A DNA stretch of 50,959 nt from assembly GCA_005772895.1 (NCBI GenBank), contig SXIH01000052.1, positions 1-50,959 of the forward strand, given 5' to 3'. This DNA comes from Bacteroidota bacterium (GTDB lineage Bacteria > Bacteroidota > Bacteroidia > 2-12-FULL-35-15). Below are positions 20,061 through 28,176 of the stretch, in pieces. The notes below the pieces were generated by a model. The model made no database searches. It was not told the DNA's origin and saw only the letters and a list, made by a program, of their open reading frames with translations. The translations under genes were made by a program, and so were the position numbers. How positions within the stretch are numbered: the first letter of the stretch is position 1; every line of letters begins with the position of its first letter.

Positions 20061-22934
20061 TTACTTGGTCACCATCAATTTTTGTACAAATTTTTTGTCT
20101 CCAATAGTCAATTGATAATAATACATTCCATCACTTAAACTTGATGTTTCATAAACAAAACGGTGCTTTCCGGCAGCCAATTGTTCTGAAGCAATCACAC
20201 TGATTTGTTCACCCAAAACGTTAAACACACGCAAATCAACTTTTGAAGATTCAGCAATATTTAAATCTACAAATGATTGAGCACTTGTTGGATTTGGATA
20301 AATACTGATTGTGTTTTCTCCGTCCAAAGTAGAAGAAGTTACATCTGTAGTGAACAGTCCATCATACATAGTTTGTGCATTTCCGGCACTTACAATCAAA
20401 TCAGCTAAATCATCACCAGCCAATAAAGCAAAGGCAACTTTAATTGAATCGCCAGAAGCAATTGTATAAGGACCAGTACTTACAACATCACAAACATCGG
20501 CACCTAAACCAGCCACACCTGCTGTTGCACGGTTAGTGGTCATTGTAATAAATTTCTCGTTTCCGCTATAACCATTCGTTAAATCTTGTCCACCGGCACC
20601 ACCTGCAACGTTATCAATTGCATAGTGAACTACTGGAGCAGTAGACGTTAACAATTTAATTCCGGCATATTTTCCTGCCGCACCCGAATACCAAGCATAT
20701 CCCATTTTGGTTGCTGCATCAAATGCTGCTCGGTTTTCACCATAAGTTGCTGCATCAATATCCCAATCTGCAAAAATTCCCGCATAAATAGGAGTTAAAC
20801 TTGAGCCACCAGTATTAGAAATAGTATACTGAACAATTACATATTTTCTGTTTCCGGCAGTACTCCAAGCAAATGCTTTGTGGTGCACAGTAACAGGTAA
20901 AGGTAAAGTAGCTAAGTTATCTCTGAATGTTCCGTCAACATCAAATTCAGAATAAACTGATGGAATAACTTCATGAGCAGTTACCAAAGAACCAAAGTCA
21001 GCAGCCGGAGTTGAGAATGCACGAACACAATCCGAAACTCTTCCTGTATCTTTTGCAATCATCAAACCTGCTTCATATAACATAGCAGTTCCTAAATAAT
21101 TAAATCCTAATCCACCTGTTTGTCCGTTTTGACTATATCCAATTCTACCATTACTTCCGATAGTAGTTAAAACATCGTTGATAGTAATATTTACATAATC
21201 TACGTTCACTGTTATGTAAAAATGTTCTACTGCGCTATAGCCTGTTGCAGCATCGTTATAAGTAATTCTGAATAAAATACTTGAATTCAAAGGAGCTGTT
21301 GGTAAAATACGAACAGTCCATTTATCAGCATTATTATTTACAACTCCTAATGTTCCAATCGCTCCTAACGTTGTTGCTCCATCAAGCACCGTAACAAATG
21401 GTGATGTTGAAGAAAGTGTTGCAGAACAATTTACAGTTGGAGCCAAATAGTTTGTAAAATTTCCGGATATCCTCATTGTATCGTTGGCAACAAATGTATT
21501 GTCGTTATTATCTACAACTGTGCGGGTAGTCATTACAACTGAAGGTGTGTTAGCATTTGTTAAAGCTTTAAATAAATTAACACGACCATTTCCTAATTTG
21601 TATGCATAAATCGGACTGTGTAAAGGATAAATATTATCACATGTTACTTTCAATCTTTCTCCAACTTGCAATGCAGTATAAGTCGGGAAATACGATTTAA
21701 TAATTCCTGCAACTCCAGCAGCAAAAGGAGATGCCATTGAAGTTCCGGTTAATGATGAATATGTGTTTGTAGGATAAGCAGAATTGATAGTTGTTCCGGG
21801 AGCACAAACGTCAGCAGTAAAATTATAGCTGGAACCTGTGTTTCTTCTGTCGTCCGTTTTAGTATTAACAACACTAATTGCATAAGTATAAGCTGCAGGA
21901 TATTGCGCTTCATCAATTCCACCATTTCCGGCAGCAACAATTACTAATGCATCTTTATTGATAGTTGCGTATGTTACAGCATCCTGACCGAATGATCCAC
22001 CACCTGCTCCTCCCCAAGAACAGTTAATAATATCACAACCATGATCAGCTGCATAGATAATTCCCTGATAAGCCATTGTTAATGTACCAGCTGTATTAGC
22101 AATTTTTACCGGTAAATATTTACATTTAAATCCAACGCCTGCAATGCCAATTGAATTATCTGTTTTACCACAAGCAATTCCGGATACGTGAACTCCGTGA
22201 GCATCGCCTGTCCATGTTGGGTTATTATCATTATCGCCCAAATCCCATCCACGATAGTTATCTACATAACCATCTGCATCGCCATCGCCACCACCAGGTA
22301 AATCACCTTGATTGAATTTAATTTGAGTTTTTAAATCATCGTGAGTTAATTCTGTTCCTGTATCAGTAATACCAATTACAACGTTTGTATCACCACGTGC
22401 AGTTGTTGTATTTACTCCCCAACCTGCTTCAACTTGCACGTTCGTCATTCCCCACTGAGTTGAAAACAATGGATCGTTTGGTGTATAACTAACTTTCGGA
22501 ATATAATATGGTTCTACATATTCAAAAACTCCTGCCAAAGCAATTTTGTTGATTGCCTTTTCTAATGTCACATATGAAGTATATGAGAAATAATATATCT
22601 GAGTTAAATCAGCATATTTTTGTCCCTGATCATTGTATTCTCTCTCAGGTGCTTTCACAAACGGAAACACTTTTTTCAAATCCATACCACCCAATTCAGC
22701 ATAAAGCTTATTGAAAACAGGATTATCAATTTTTGTTGAAGAACAAATTGAACTGTACTCCGGCTTAACCTTAACAATAATGGTTTTTTCTAGATAGTCA
22801 CCAGGCTTTACATTATCGGCCATTCTGAATTGTGGCGTTGACACAACAGCACCCGTTTTTGGTTGAGCAATAATCGTTGTAGTGCTTATCACACCTGCAA
22901 GAATTGCCAGAGAGATTTTTTTAATTTGTAGCAT
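20061..22934 (-). CDS. subtilisin-like (S8) serine protease with T9SS sorting domain
   Basis: A 957-aa secreted protease. Signal peptide ~1-24 (SLAILAGVISTTTIIAQ) and an N-terminal prodomain ~48-145. The S8 catalytic domain spans ~160-425 with Asp191 in ITDTGTELTHDD, His246 in AHGVHVSG, Asn337 in AAGNGG and Ser399 in GTSMASPFAAGVAG. The middle region ~470-860 has beta-sandwich segments and repeated aromatic patches. The C-terminal ~75 residues are a Por_Secre_tail/type A sorting domain (SIYPNPTSAQSFVDLN, then VFNVLGEQ and DGMYYYQLTIGDKKFVQKLMV). The type IX pathway would carry it across the outer membrane, where the tail is cleaved. All catalytic residues are present, so it should be active. 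Confidence 0.95.
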   Translation of the reverse strand: MLQIKKISLAILAGVISTTTIIAQPKTGAVVSTPQFRMADNVKPGDYLEKTIIVKVKPEYSSICSSTKIDNPVFNKLYAELGGMDLKKVFPFVKAPEREYNDQGQKYADLTQIYYFSYTSYVTLEKAINKIALAGVFEYVEPYYIPKVSYTPNDPLFSTQWGMTNVQVEAGWGVNTTTARGDTNVVIGITDTGTELTHDDLKTQIKFNQGDLPGGGDGDADGYVDNYRGWDLGDNDNNPTWTGDAHGVHVSGIACGKTDNSIGIAGVGFKCKYLPVKIANTAGTLTMAYQGIIYAADHGCDIINCSWGGAGGGSFGQDAVTYATINKDALVIVAAGNGGIDEAQYPAAYTYAISVVNTKTDDRRNTGSSYNFTADVCAPGTTINSAYPTNTYSSLTGTSMASPFAAGVAGIIKSYFPTYTALQVGERLKVTCDNIYPLHSPIYAYKLGNGRVNLFKALTNANTPSVVMTTRTVVDNNDNTFVANDTMRISGNFTNYLAPTVNCSATLSSTSPFVTVLDGATTLGAIGTLGVVNNNADKWTVRILPTAPLNSSILFRITYNDAATGYSAVEHFYITVNVDYVNITINDVLTTIGSNGRIGYSQNGQTGGLGFNYLGTAMLYEAGLMIAKDTGRVSDCVRAFSTPAADFGSLVTAHEVIPSVYSEFDVDGTFRDNLATLPLPVTVHHKAFAWSTAGNRKYVIVQYTISNTGGSSLTPIYAGIFADWDIDAATYGENRAAFDAATKMGYAWYSGAAGKYAGIKLLTSTAPVVHYAIDNVAGGAGGQDLTNGYSGNEKFITMTTNRATAGVAGLGADVCDVVSTGPYTIASGDSIKVAFALLAGDDLADLIVSAGNAQTMYDGLFTTDVTSSTLDGENTISIYPNPTSAQSFVDLNIAESSKVDLRVFNVLGEQISVIASEQLAAGKHRFVYETSSLSDGMYYYQLTIGDKKFVQKLMVTK

Positions 22935-23000
22935 TTAGGGAACGTTTAAATTGTTAATACACTGCAATATAGGAAAGATTTTGAAAAAAACAAATACCGG

Positions 23001-23450
23001 TTAAAAAACGGGGATTTCTTCTAAAAACCGGTAGGTATTTTTAGCATAATCCATCTTACAACAAAAATGCTCCATCCCGTTAGTAACAACTAAATAAGTG
23101 ACTTTAAAGACCATATTATACCTGGCAACCTGGTCAAACGTATCCTGAGATATTTTTACTTCAGGGGCTTTACATTCTACTAATAAAAACGGACTCCCCT
23201 TCTTATCGTATATTAAGATATCGGCTCTTTTTTGAAGCTCATTATACTTCAAACCAGCCTCCACAGCAATTAAAGACGGAGAATAATTTTTTTCTATTAC
23301 CAGGTATTTTAAAAAATTCTGTCGCACCCACTCTTCTGGTGTAAGCACTACATACTTCTTTCGGAAAGTGTCAAAAATTTGAATTTTTTTATCTGCTTCC
23401 TTGTACTTAAACTGATATTTGGGCAAATTGAGCTCTTGCATCTCTTTCAC
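23001..23450 (-). CDS. HsdR N-terminal-domain-like PD-(D/E)XK protein
   Basis: A 149-aa stand-alone domain resembling the N-terminal nuclease domain of type I restriction HsdR (HSDR_N_2). Active-site pattern: Glu in SLIAVEAGLKYN, Asp in KRADILIYDKKG and E-x-K in LLVECKAPEVK. No helicase or methylase genes are near. In Bacteroidota this short protein is commonly found beside holA as a conserved housekeeping gene rather than a restriction system; here AMP nucleosidase sits between the two. Its true role is unknown. An internal Met at codon 4 (MQELNLPKYQ) is an alternative start. Confidence 0.85.
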   Translation of the reverse strand: MKEMQELNLPKYQFKYKEADKKIQIFDTFRKKYVVLTPEEWVRQNFLKYLVIEKNYSPSLIAVEAGLKYNELQKRADILIYDKKGSPFLLVECKAPEVKISQDTFDQVARYNMVFKVTYLVVTNGMEHFCCKMDYAKNTYRFLEEIPVF

Positions 23451-23581
23451 GAAGTACGAAAATTTTAACCGTATTCTACTTATTATATTTATTAAAATTT
23501 CTTAACAATAGCCTATTCACAAAGCTTAATTTGTATTTTCGCTTTGCTAATTTGCTCCGCTTTAAAGATTGACAACTTTGT

Positions 23582-23605
23582 CACCCTGAGCGTAGTCGAA
23601 GGGTG
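23582..23605. repeat. dispersed CACCCT..AGGGTG hairpin repeat
   Basis: The segment CACCCTGAGCG followed by TAGTCGAAGGGTG forms a hairpin (CACCCT 23582-23587/AGGGTG 23600-23605). This wording is a well-known dispersed intergenic repeat in many bacterial genomes. It ends 11 nt before the AMP nucleosidase start and so would lie in its leader. Confidence 0.65.
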
Positions 23606-23616
23606 TTATCCATAAT

Positions 23617-24390
23617 ATGAAGAACAAAGAAGAGATTGTACAAAATTGGTTACCTCGTTATACGGGAACTCCATTAAGTGAATTTGGAAAATATATCCTG
23701 CTTACTAATTTCAACAAATACGTTAAAAAATTTGCTGAATGGAATAAGGTAGAAGTTAAAGGTGAGGATATGCCTATGCCAAATGCTACAGCAAATGGAA
23801 TTACTATTATCAATTTTGGTATGGGTAGTGCCAATGCCGCTACTATTATGGATTTACTTAGCGCAATTGAACCCGAAGCTGTGTTGTTTTTAGGAAAATG
23901 TGGTGGACTAAAAAAGAAGAATGAATTGGGAGATTTAATTTTACCAATAGCTGCAATTCGTGGAGAAGGTACTTCTGATGATTATTTTCCACCTGAAGTT
24001 CCTGCATTACCTGCATTTAGTCTGCAAAAAGCAATTTCTACAACTATCAGAAATCACAATAAAGATTATTGGACCGGAACCGTATATACTACCAACCGCA
24101 GAGTTTGGGAACACGATGAAGAATTTAAAGAATATTTGCGTGGAATACGTGCAATGGGAATTGATATGGAAACAGCAACTATTTTCTCGACTGGATTTCA
24201 TAATGAGATACCAACAGGAGCTTTACTTTTAGTGAGTGACCAACCAATGATTTCTGCAGGAGTTAAAACCGCAGAAAGCGATAAAGTGGTCACACAAAAT
24301 TATGTAGATGAACATTTGAAAATCGGGATCGATTCTCTGAATGAGCTTATCAATAATGGTTTAACGGTTAAACACTTGCGTTTTGAGTAA
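23617..24390 (+). CDS. amn: AMP nucleosidase
   Basis: A 257-aa protein of the nucleoside phosphorylase fold, short form typical of Bacteroidota AMP nucleosidases. It hydrolyses AMP to adenine and ribose 5-phosphate. Landmarks: INFGMGSANAATIMDLL (phosphate/ribose site), ALLFLGKCGG-like VLFLGKCGGLKKKNE, IAAIRGEGTSDDYFPPEVPALP, and the purine/ribose motif GIDMETATIFSTGF with the conserved M-E-x-A. The C-terminal LLLVSDQPM supplies the catalytic Asp. The E. coli enzyme has an extra N-terminal domain absent here. It is followed by holA on the same strand. Confidence 0.88.
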   Translation: MKNKEEIVQNWLPRYTGTPLSEFGKYILLTNFNKYVKKFAEWNKVEVKGEDMPMPNATANGITIINFGMGSANAATIMDLLSAIEPEAVLFLGKCGGLKKKNELGDLILPIAAIRGEGTSDDYFPPEVPALPAFSLQKAISTTIRNHNKDYWTGTVYTTNRRVWEHDEEFKEYLRGIRAMGIDMETATIFSTGFHNEIPTGALLLVSDQPMISAGVKTAESDKVVTQNYVDEHLKIGIDSLNELINNGLTVKHLRFE

Positions 24391-24393
24391 TTC

Positions 24394-24428
24394 ATTCGTA
24401 ATTCGCAAAAATTCGTAATTCGTAGATG
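24394..24428. repeat. left copy of a 35-bp inverted repeat bracketing holA
   Basis: A segment built on ATTCGTAATTCG motifs, the last three bases of which are the holA ATG. The reverse complement matches 25458-25492 at 32 of 35 positions by my hand alignment. Each copy is itself two half-units of ATTCGTAATTCG. Confidence 0.75.
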
Positions 24429-25457
24429 GAGTATAACGAAATCATATCCGAACTAAAAAAGAAAACTTACCGCCCCATTTATTTTTTAATGGGAGAAGAG
24501 CCTTATTTTATTGATATGATTTCCGATTATATCGAGAACAATGTGTTGGATGAATCCGAAAAAGAATTCAATCAAACTATTCTTTATGGAAGAGATGTTT
24601 CTACAGCAGAAATCATAGGCGCTGCAAAACGCTTTCCTATGATGAGCGAACATCAGGTTGTAATTATCAAAGAAGCTCAAGACATAAAAGACTTAGTTAA
24701 AAAGGAAAAAGAAGATAAAAAAGATAAGGTAAAAACTCCTTTTGAAGCCTATCTCGAAAATCCGCTTCCATCAACTATTTTAGTGTTTTGCTACAAATAC
24801 AAAACCATTGACAAGAGAACAGCACTCGCAAAATTAATTCAGAAAAATGCTGCATTGTTCGAATCAAAAAAATTGTACGACAATCAAGTTGCCGATTGGA
24901 TAAGCAATTATTTAAAATCTAAAGATTACACTATTAATCAACGTGCAGCTGCTTTACTAAATGAATATCTTGGAACAAGCTTAAGTAAAGTTACCAATGA
25001 GCTGGATAAATTAATTATCAACTTACCTGCAAAATCTGAAATTACGCAAGAACACATTCAAACAAATATTGGAATAAGTAAAGATTACAACGTATTTGAA
25101 TTACAAACGGCCATTGCAAAAAAAGAAGTTTTAAAAGCAAACCGGATTATCAATTATTTTAATGCAAATCCAAAAGACAATCCAATGGTCATGACTGTTG
25201 CTTCGCTTTACGGATATTTCTGCAAAATTTTGATCTATCATTTTTTAGCCGATAAAAAATCAGCCGCTTCTGCAATGGGTGTAAATCCTTATTTTGTAAA
25301 GGACTATGAAATGGCAGCAAAAAATTATTCGGCAGGAAAATTAAAATCTATTTTTAGTTACTTACGTGAATACGATTTAAAATCGAAAGGAATCGACAGA
25401 GGTTCGGCAAGTGAAGGTGAATTATTAAAGGAGTTGGTTTTTAAAATCATGCATTAG
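24426..25457 (+). CDS. holA: DNA polymerase III subunit delta
   Basis: 343 aa, normal for HolA, the clamp-loader subunit that opens the beta clamp. N-terminal AAA+-like domain with PIYFLMGEEPYFIDMISDYI, then FPMMSEHQVVIIKEAQDI and LPSTILVFCYKYKTIDKR. The lid and collar follow with NEYLGTSLSKVTNELDKLI, ISKDYNVFELQTAI and the C-terminal ILIYHFL..YSAGKLKSIFSYLREYDLKSKGI. It is transcribed after AMP nucleosidase with a 35-nt gap wholly filled by a repeat. An inverted copy of that repeat starts at the base after its stop codon. Confidence 0.93.
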   Translation: MEYNEIISELKKKTYRPIYFLMGEEPYFIDMISDYIENNVLDESEKEFNQTILYGRDVSTAEIIGAAKRFPMMSEHQVVIIKEAQDIKDLVKKEKEDKKDKVKTPFEAYLENPLPSTILVFCYKYKTIDKRTALAKLIQKNAALFESKKLYDNQVADWISNYLKSKDYTINQRAAALLNEYLGTSLSKVTNELDKLIINLPAKSEITQEHIQTNIGISKDYNVFELQTAIAKKEVLKANRIINYFNANPKDNPMVMTVASLYGYFCKILIYHFLADKKSAASAMGVNPYFVKDYEMAAKNYSAGKLKSIFSYLREYDLKSKGIDRGSASEGELLKELVFKIMH

Positions 25458-25492
25458 CACCTACGAATTACGAATTTTAACGAATTACGAAT
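25458..25492. repeat. right copy of the 35-bp inverted repeat bracketing holA
   Basis: Begins at the first base after the holA stop codon. Motif CTACGAATTACGAATT then CGAATTACGAAT. It is inverted relative to 24394-24428 with three mismatches. In mRNA the two copies could pair across the whole gene. Confidence 0.75.
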
Positions 25493-25529
25493 CGTAGCAT
25501 ATAATATTAATTATTTAGGAGAGCGCATT

Positions 25530-25555
25530 CCCCTCTCGAGAGGGGCAAGGGGTGT
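25530..25555. repeat. palindromic repeat CCCCTCT/AGAGGGG
   Basis: The perfect 16-bp palindrome CCCCTCTCGAGAGGGG (25530-25545) is followed by CAAGGGGTGTG. It resembles the element at 14822 (hairpin, then a G-rich ..GG(A/T)G tail). It sits between the holA repeat and the EVE gene, so the gap 25458-25597 consists largely of repeats. Confidence 0.6.
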
Positions 25556-25597
25556 GTTTTTATTTACAAAGACGTAACAGATTAGTAATTCGTTGGT

Positions 25598-26008
25598 ATG
25601 CAGTATTGGTTAGTAAAATCAGAACCCTTCAAATACAGTTGGGAAAAATTTCTAAAAGATAAAAAAGCAGTTTGGGATGGTGTAAGAAATTATGCTGCCC
25701 GTAACAATATGCGTGCAATGAAAAAAGGAGATCTAGTTTTCTTTTATCATAGCAACGAAGGATTAAATATTGTAGGAATTGCTAAAGTGATTAAAGAAGC
25801 TTACCAAGATCCAACTACTGATGACACTGCTTGGAGCGTTGTGGAAATAGCTCCGTTCAAAACACTAAAACGTCCCGTTTCCCTTGCCGAAATAAAAGCT
25901 GATGCTCAATTGAAAGATATTCAGCTGGTTCGCTTGAGTCGATTATCTGTTGCTTCAATCAAGGTTGAGGAATTTGACAGGATATTGGCTTTGTCGGAAG
26001 CGAAATAA
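25598..26008 (+). CDS. EVE domain protein
   Basis: A 136-aa single-domain protein starting MQYWLVKSEP, the hallmark of the EVE (PUA-like) fold, with the conserved W-x-G-V-R-N in VWDGVRNYAARNNMR and the GDLVFFYHSN strand. EVE domains bind modified bases such as 5-methylcytosine and occur both in housekeeping contexts and with defence genes. The ORF6N gene next door is the only hint of a defence-like context. Confidence 0.93.
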   Translation: MQYWLVKSEPFKYSWEKFLKDKKAVWDGVRNYAARNNMRAMKKGDLVFFYHSNEGLNIVGIAKVIKEAYQDPTTDDTAWSVVEIAPFKTLKRPVSLAEIKADAQLKDIQLVRLSRLSVASIKVEEFDRILALSEAK

Positions 26009-26034
26009 ATCCCTGCATTTTATATTTTTAAGCA

Positions 26035-26073
26035 TTTCCCGAGGTTATCGCAAATTGCGATAACTTCGGGAAA
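26035..26073. terminator. long palindrome between EVE and ORF6N, likely bidirectional terminator
   Basis: A near-perfect 19+1+19 palindrome. The arms run TTTCCCGAGGTTATCGCAA and TTGCGATAACTTCGGGAAA, with one mismatch. It lies exactly between the end of EVE and the ORF6N stop codon (first base 26074). No T run follows, so termination is inferred from position. Its centre CAA-A-TTG matches the centres of the two palindromes at 26385 and 26645. Confidence 0.55.
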
Positions 26074-26622
26074 TTACTTTCCTTTTATCTTATAGCCGAT
26101 TTGCTTTCTATCCTTTGTCTTTTCTTTCTTCTCTAATAACTCATCTAGGTATTGAAAAACAAGCTCCATATTCTTATCATGATTATCTACTTTCTTTTTG
26201 ATTTTTTCAATTTCTAGCCGCAACTCGGTATTGTCCATTAACATTTGGCGAATACGGGTAAAAATTCGCATAATTTGGATATTAACAGTAATGGCTTGTT
26301 TGCTATTTAAAATGGACGATAGCATTAAAACCCCATGTTCAGTAAATACTAACGGTAGATATTTCCTATGTCTCCCTTTCCCATTTTCTAAGGTCACAAA
26401 TTGTGACCTTAGAAATTCGTACTCTTGTTTAGTAAGCTCAAACATAAAATCAGCAGGAAATCGATCTGAATTTCTTTTTACCGCTTGATTCAAAACTTTT
26501 GTTTCAACTCCATATAAGTCAGCTAAATCGTTATCCACCATTACTTTTTGCCCACGAACAAAATAAATCTTATTCATTACAATTTCATCAGGAATTGTAA
26601 TTACCACCTCTTTTTTCATCAT
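26074..26622 (-). CDS. ORF6N domain DNA-binding protein
   Basis: 182 aa. Residues ~14-100 form the ORF6N/KilA-N-related domain: VMNKIYFVRGQKVMVDNDLADLYGV, then VLNQAVKRNSDRFPADFMFEL and FTEHGVLMLSSILNS. The C-terminus (~115-175) is a charged coiled coil (LEIEKIKKKVDNHDKNMELV). The family occurs in phages and on chromosomes and is thought to act as DNA-binding regulators. The gene stands alone between EVE (converging) and purB (diverging). A 27-bp perfect palindrome lies 23 bases upstream of its start and a 31-bp palindrome with the same core lies inside codons for FLRSQFVTLE, suggesting autoregulation through a repeated operator. Confidence 0.9.
   Translation of the reverse strand: MMKKEVVITIPDEIVMNKIYFVRGQKVMVDNDLADLYGVETKVLNQAVKRNSDRFPADFMFELTKQEYEFLRSQFVTLENGKGRHRKYLPLVFTEHGVLMLSSILNSKQAITVNIQIMRIFTRIRQMLMDNTELRLEIEKIKKKVDNHDKNMELVFQYLDELLEKKEKTKDRKQIGYKIKGK
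26385..26415. promoter_or_regulatory. 31-bp perfect palindrome inside the ORF6N gene
   Basis: The arms TTTCTAAGGTCACAA and TTGTGACCTTAGAAA flank one central base (26400). It is perfect over 15+1+15 positions and contains the 19-bp core AGGTCACAAATTGTGACCT found again upstream of the gene. It encodes residues around FLRSQFVTLE. Confidence 0.75.
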
Positions 26623-26644
26623 ATACCTTAATTTATTATATTAT

Positions 26645-26671
26645 TTGGAGGTCACAAATTGTGACCTCCAA
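26645..26671. promoter_or_regulatory. 27-bp perfect palindromic operator candidate upstream of ORF6N
   Basis: The arms TTGGAGGTCACAA and TTGTGACCTCCAA flank one central base (26658). The 19-bp core is identical to that of the intragenic palindrome. It lies 23-49 bases upstream of the ORF6N ATG, where a repressor would overlap the promoter. It also lies about 150 bases upstream of purB. Confidence 0.7.
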
Positions 26672-26823
26672 TCCTAATTCGGCAAATCTATACTATTGTA
26701 GCATACGCAAAATAAAAAGCTAAAAAACGTGGCAATCAAAGTAGCCGTGCTTTTCAAAGCAATTGACCTCGAACACAAGAATTTTTCTTATCTTCGTATC
26801 TCTTTTTTAAATACCCATTCCGA

Positions 26824-28170
26824 ATGAGCGAATTAAATAAACTTACTGCTATATCTCCTGTAGATGGTCGCTACAGAAACACGACCGAAAAGCTTGCTGA
26901 TTATTTTTCAGAGGCAGCACTTATAAAATATAGAGTTTTAGTTGAAATTGAATATTTCATCGCACTTTGCGAATTGCCTTTGCCTCAATTAAAAGGTTTT
27001 GATAAAAACTTATATCCTGCTTTAAGAAAAATTTATTCGGAATTTACAGAAGCAGACGCACAAAAAATAAAAGACATCGAAAAAATTACCAATCATGATG
27101 TGAAAGCCGTTGAATATTTTATCAAAGAAAAATTTGACTCATTAAAAATTAATGAACAAAAAGAATTCATCCATTTCGGTCTGACTTCTCAGGATATAAA
27201 CAATACTGCCATTCCTTATTCCATAAAAGATGCAATGAACGGATGTTTGTTGCCTTCTTTGGAAGAAGTTGTAAATAAACTTTCTGCCTATGCAGAAGAA
27301 TGGAAAAACGTTTCAATGTTGGCCCGTACACATGGACAACCAGCTTCTCCAACCCGTTTAGGAAAAGAGATTATGGTTTTTGTGGTTCGTTTGCAAAACC
27401 AAATTTCCATGTTGAAGAATGTTCCTTACGGAGCGAAGTTCGGTGGAGCTACAGGAAATTTAAATGCTCACCATGTTGCATATCCTCAAATCGATTGGTT
27501 AACTTTTGCCAACAACTTTGTAAATAAAAACTTAGGCTTGTCGCGCTCATTCCCAACAACACAAATTGAGCACTACGATAATTTTGCAGCTTATTGCGAT
27601 GCATTGAAACGAATCAACAATATTTTAATTGATTTGGATCGCGATATATGGACTTACATTTCCATGGATTATTTCAAACAAAAAATAAAAGCTGGGGAAA
27701 TTGGTTCGTCTGCAATGCCGCACAAAGTAAATCCAATCGATTTTGAAAATTCAGAAGGAAATTTAGGAATTGCAAATGCTATTTTCGAACACCTTTCTGC
27801 TAAACTACCAATATCACGCTTACAACGCGATTTAACCGATTCAACTGTTTTACGCAATGTTGGTGTTCCATTGGCGCATAGTTTAATTGCATATAAATCT
27901 TTAATCAAGGGGTTAGATAAATTAATATTGAACAAAGAAGCATTTGAAAAAGATTTAGAAAATAATTGGGCAGTTGTTGCAGAAGCAATTCAAACGGTAT
28001 TACGAAGAGAAGGTTATCCAAAACCATATGAAGCGCTAAAAGAATTGACTCGCACCAATTCACACATTACTAAAGAAAGCATTTCTGCTTTTATCGATAC
28101 ATTAGGTGTAAACGATGCTATTAAAACAGAATTGAAAAAAATATCCCCAAGTAATTTTACAGGAATATAA
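26824..28170 (+). CDS. purB: adenylosuccinate lyase
   Basis: 448 aa, of the fumarase/aspartase superfamily. Cleaves SAICAR in IMP synthesis and adenylosuccinate to AMP plus fumarate. N-terminus AISPVDGRYR is typical of PurB. Conserved regions: NHDVKAVEYFIK, FGLTSQDINNTA, ARTHGQPASPTRLGKE (catalytic His), and the signature loop GEIGSSAMPHKVNPIDFENSEG with catalytic Ser. It is followed 6 nt later by a glycosyltransferase, so the three genes purB-GT2-esterase form a run without terminators. Confidence 0.97.
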   Translation: MSELNKLTAISPVDGRYRNTTEKLADYFSEAALIKYRVLVEIEYFIALCELPLPQLKGFDKNLYPALRKIYSEFTEADAQKIKDIEKITNHDVKAVEYFIKEKFDSLKINEQKEFIHFGLTSQDINNTAIPYSIKDAMNGCLLPSLEEVVNKLSAYAEEWKNVSMLARTHGQPASPTRLGKEIMVFVVRLQNQISMLKNVPYGAKFGGATGNLNAHHVAYPQIDWLTFANNFVNKNLGLSRSFPTTQIEHYDNFAAYCDALKRINNILIDLDRDIWTYISMDYFKQKIKAGEIGSSAMPHKVNPIDFENSEGNLGIANAIFEHLSAKLPISRLQRDLTDSTVLRNVGVPLAHSLIAYKSLIKGLDKLILNKEAFEKDLENNWAVVAEAIQTVLRREGYPKPYEALKELTRTNSHITKESISAFIDTLGVNDAIKTELKKISPSNFTGI

Positions 28171-28176
28171 AACGGA

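Noticed and set aside
23001..23450. A type I restriction system
   Set aside because: Only the short HsdR-N-like domain is present, with no helicase, hsdM or hsdS. The family is a common stand-alone gene near holA.
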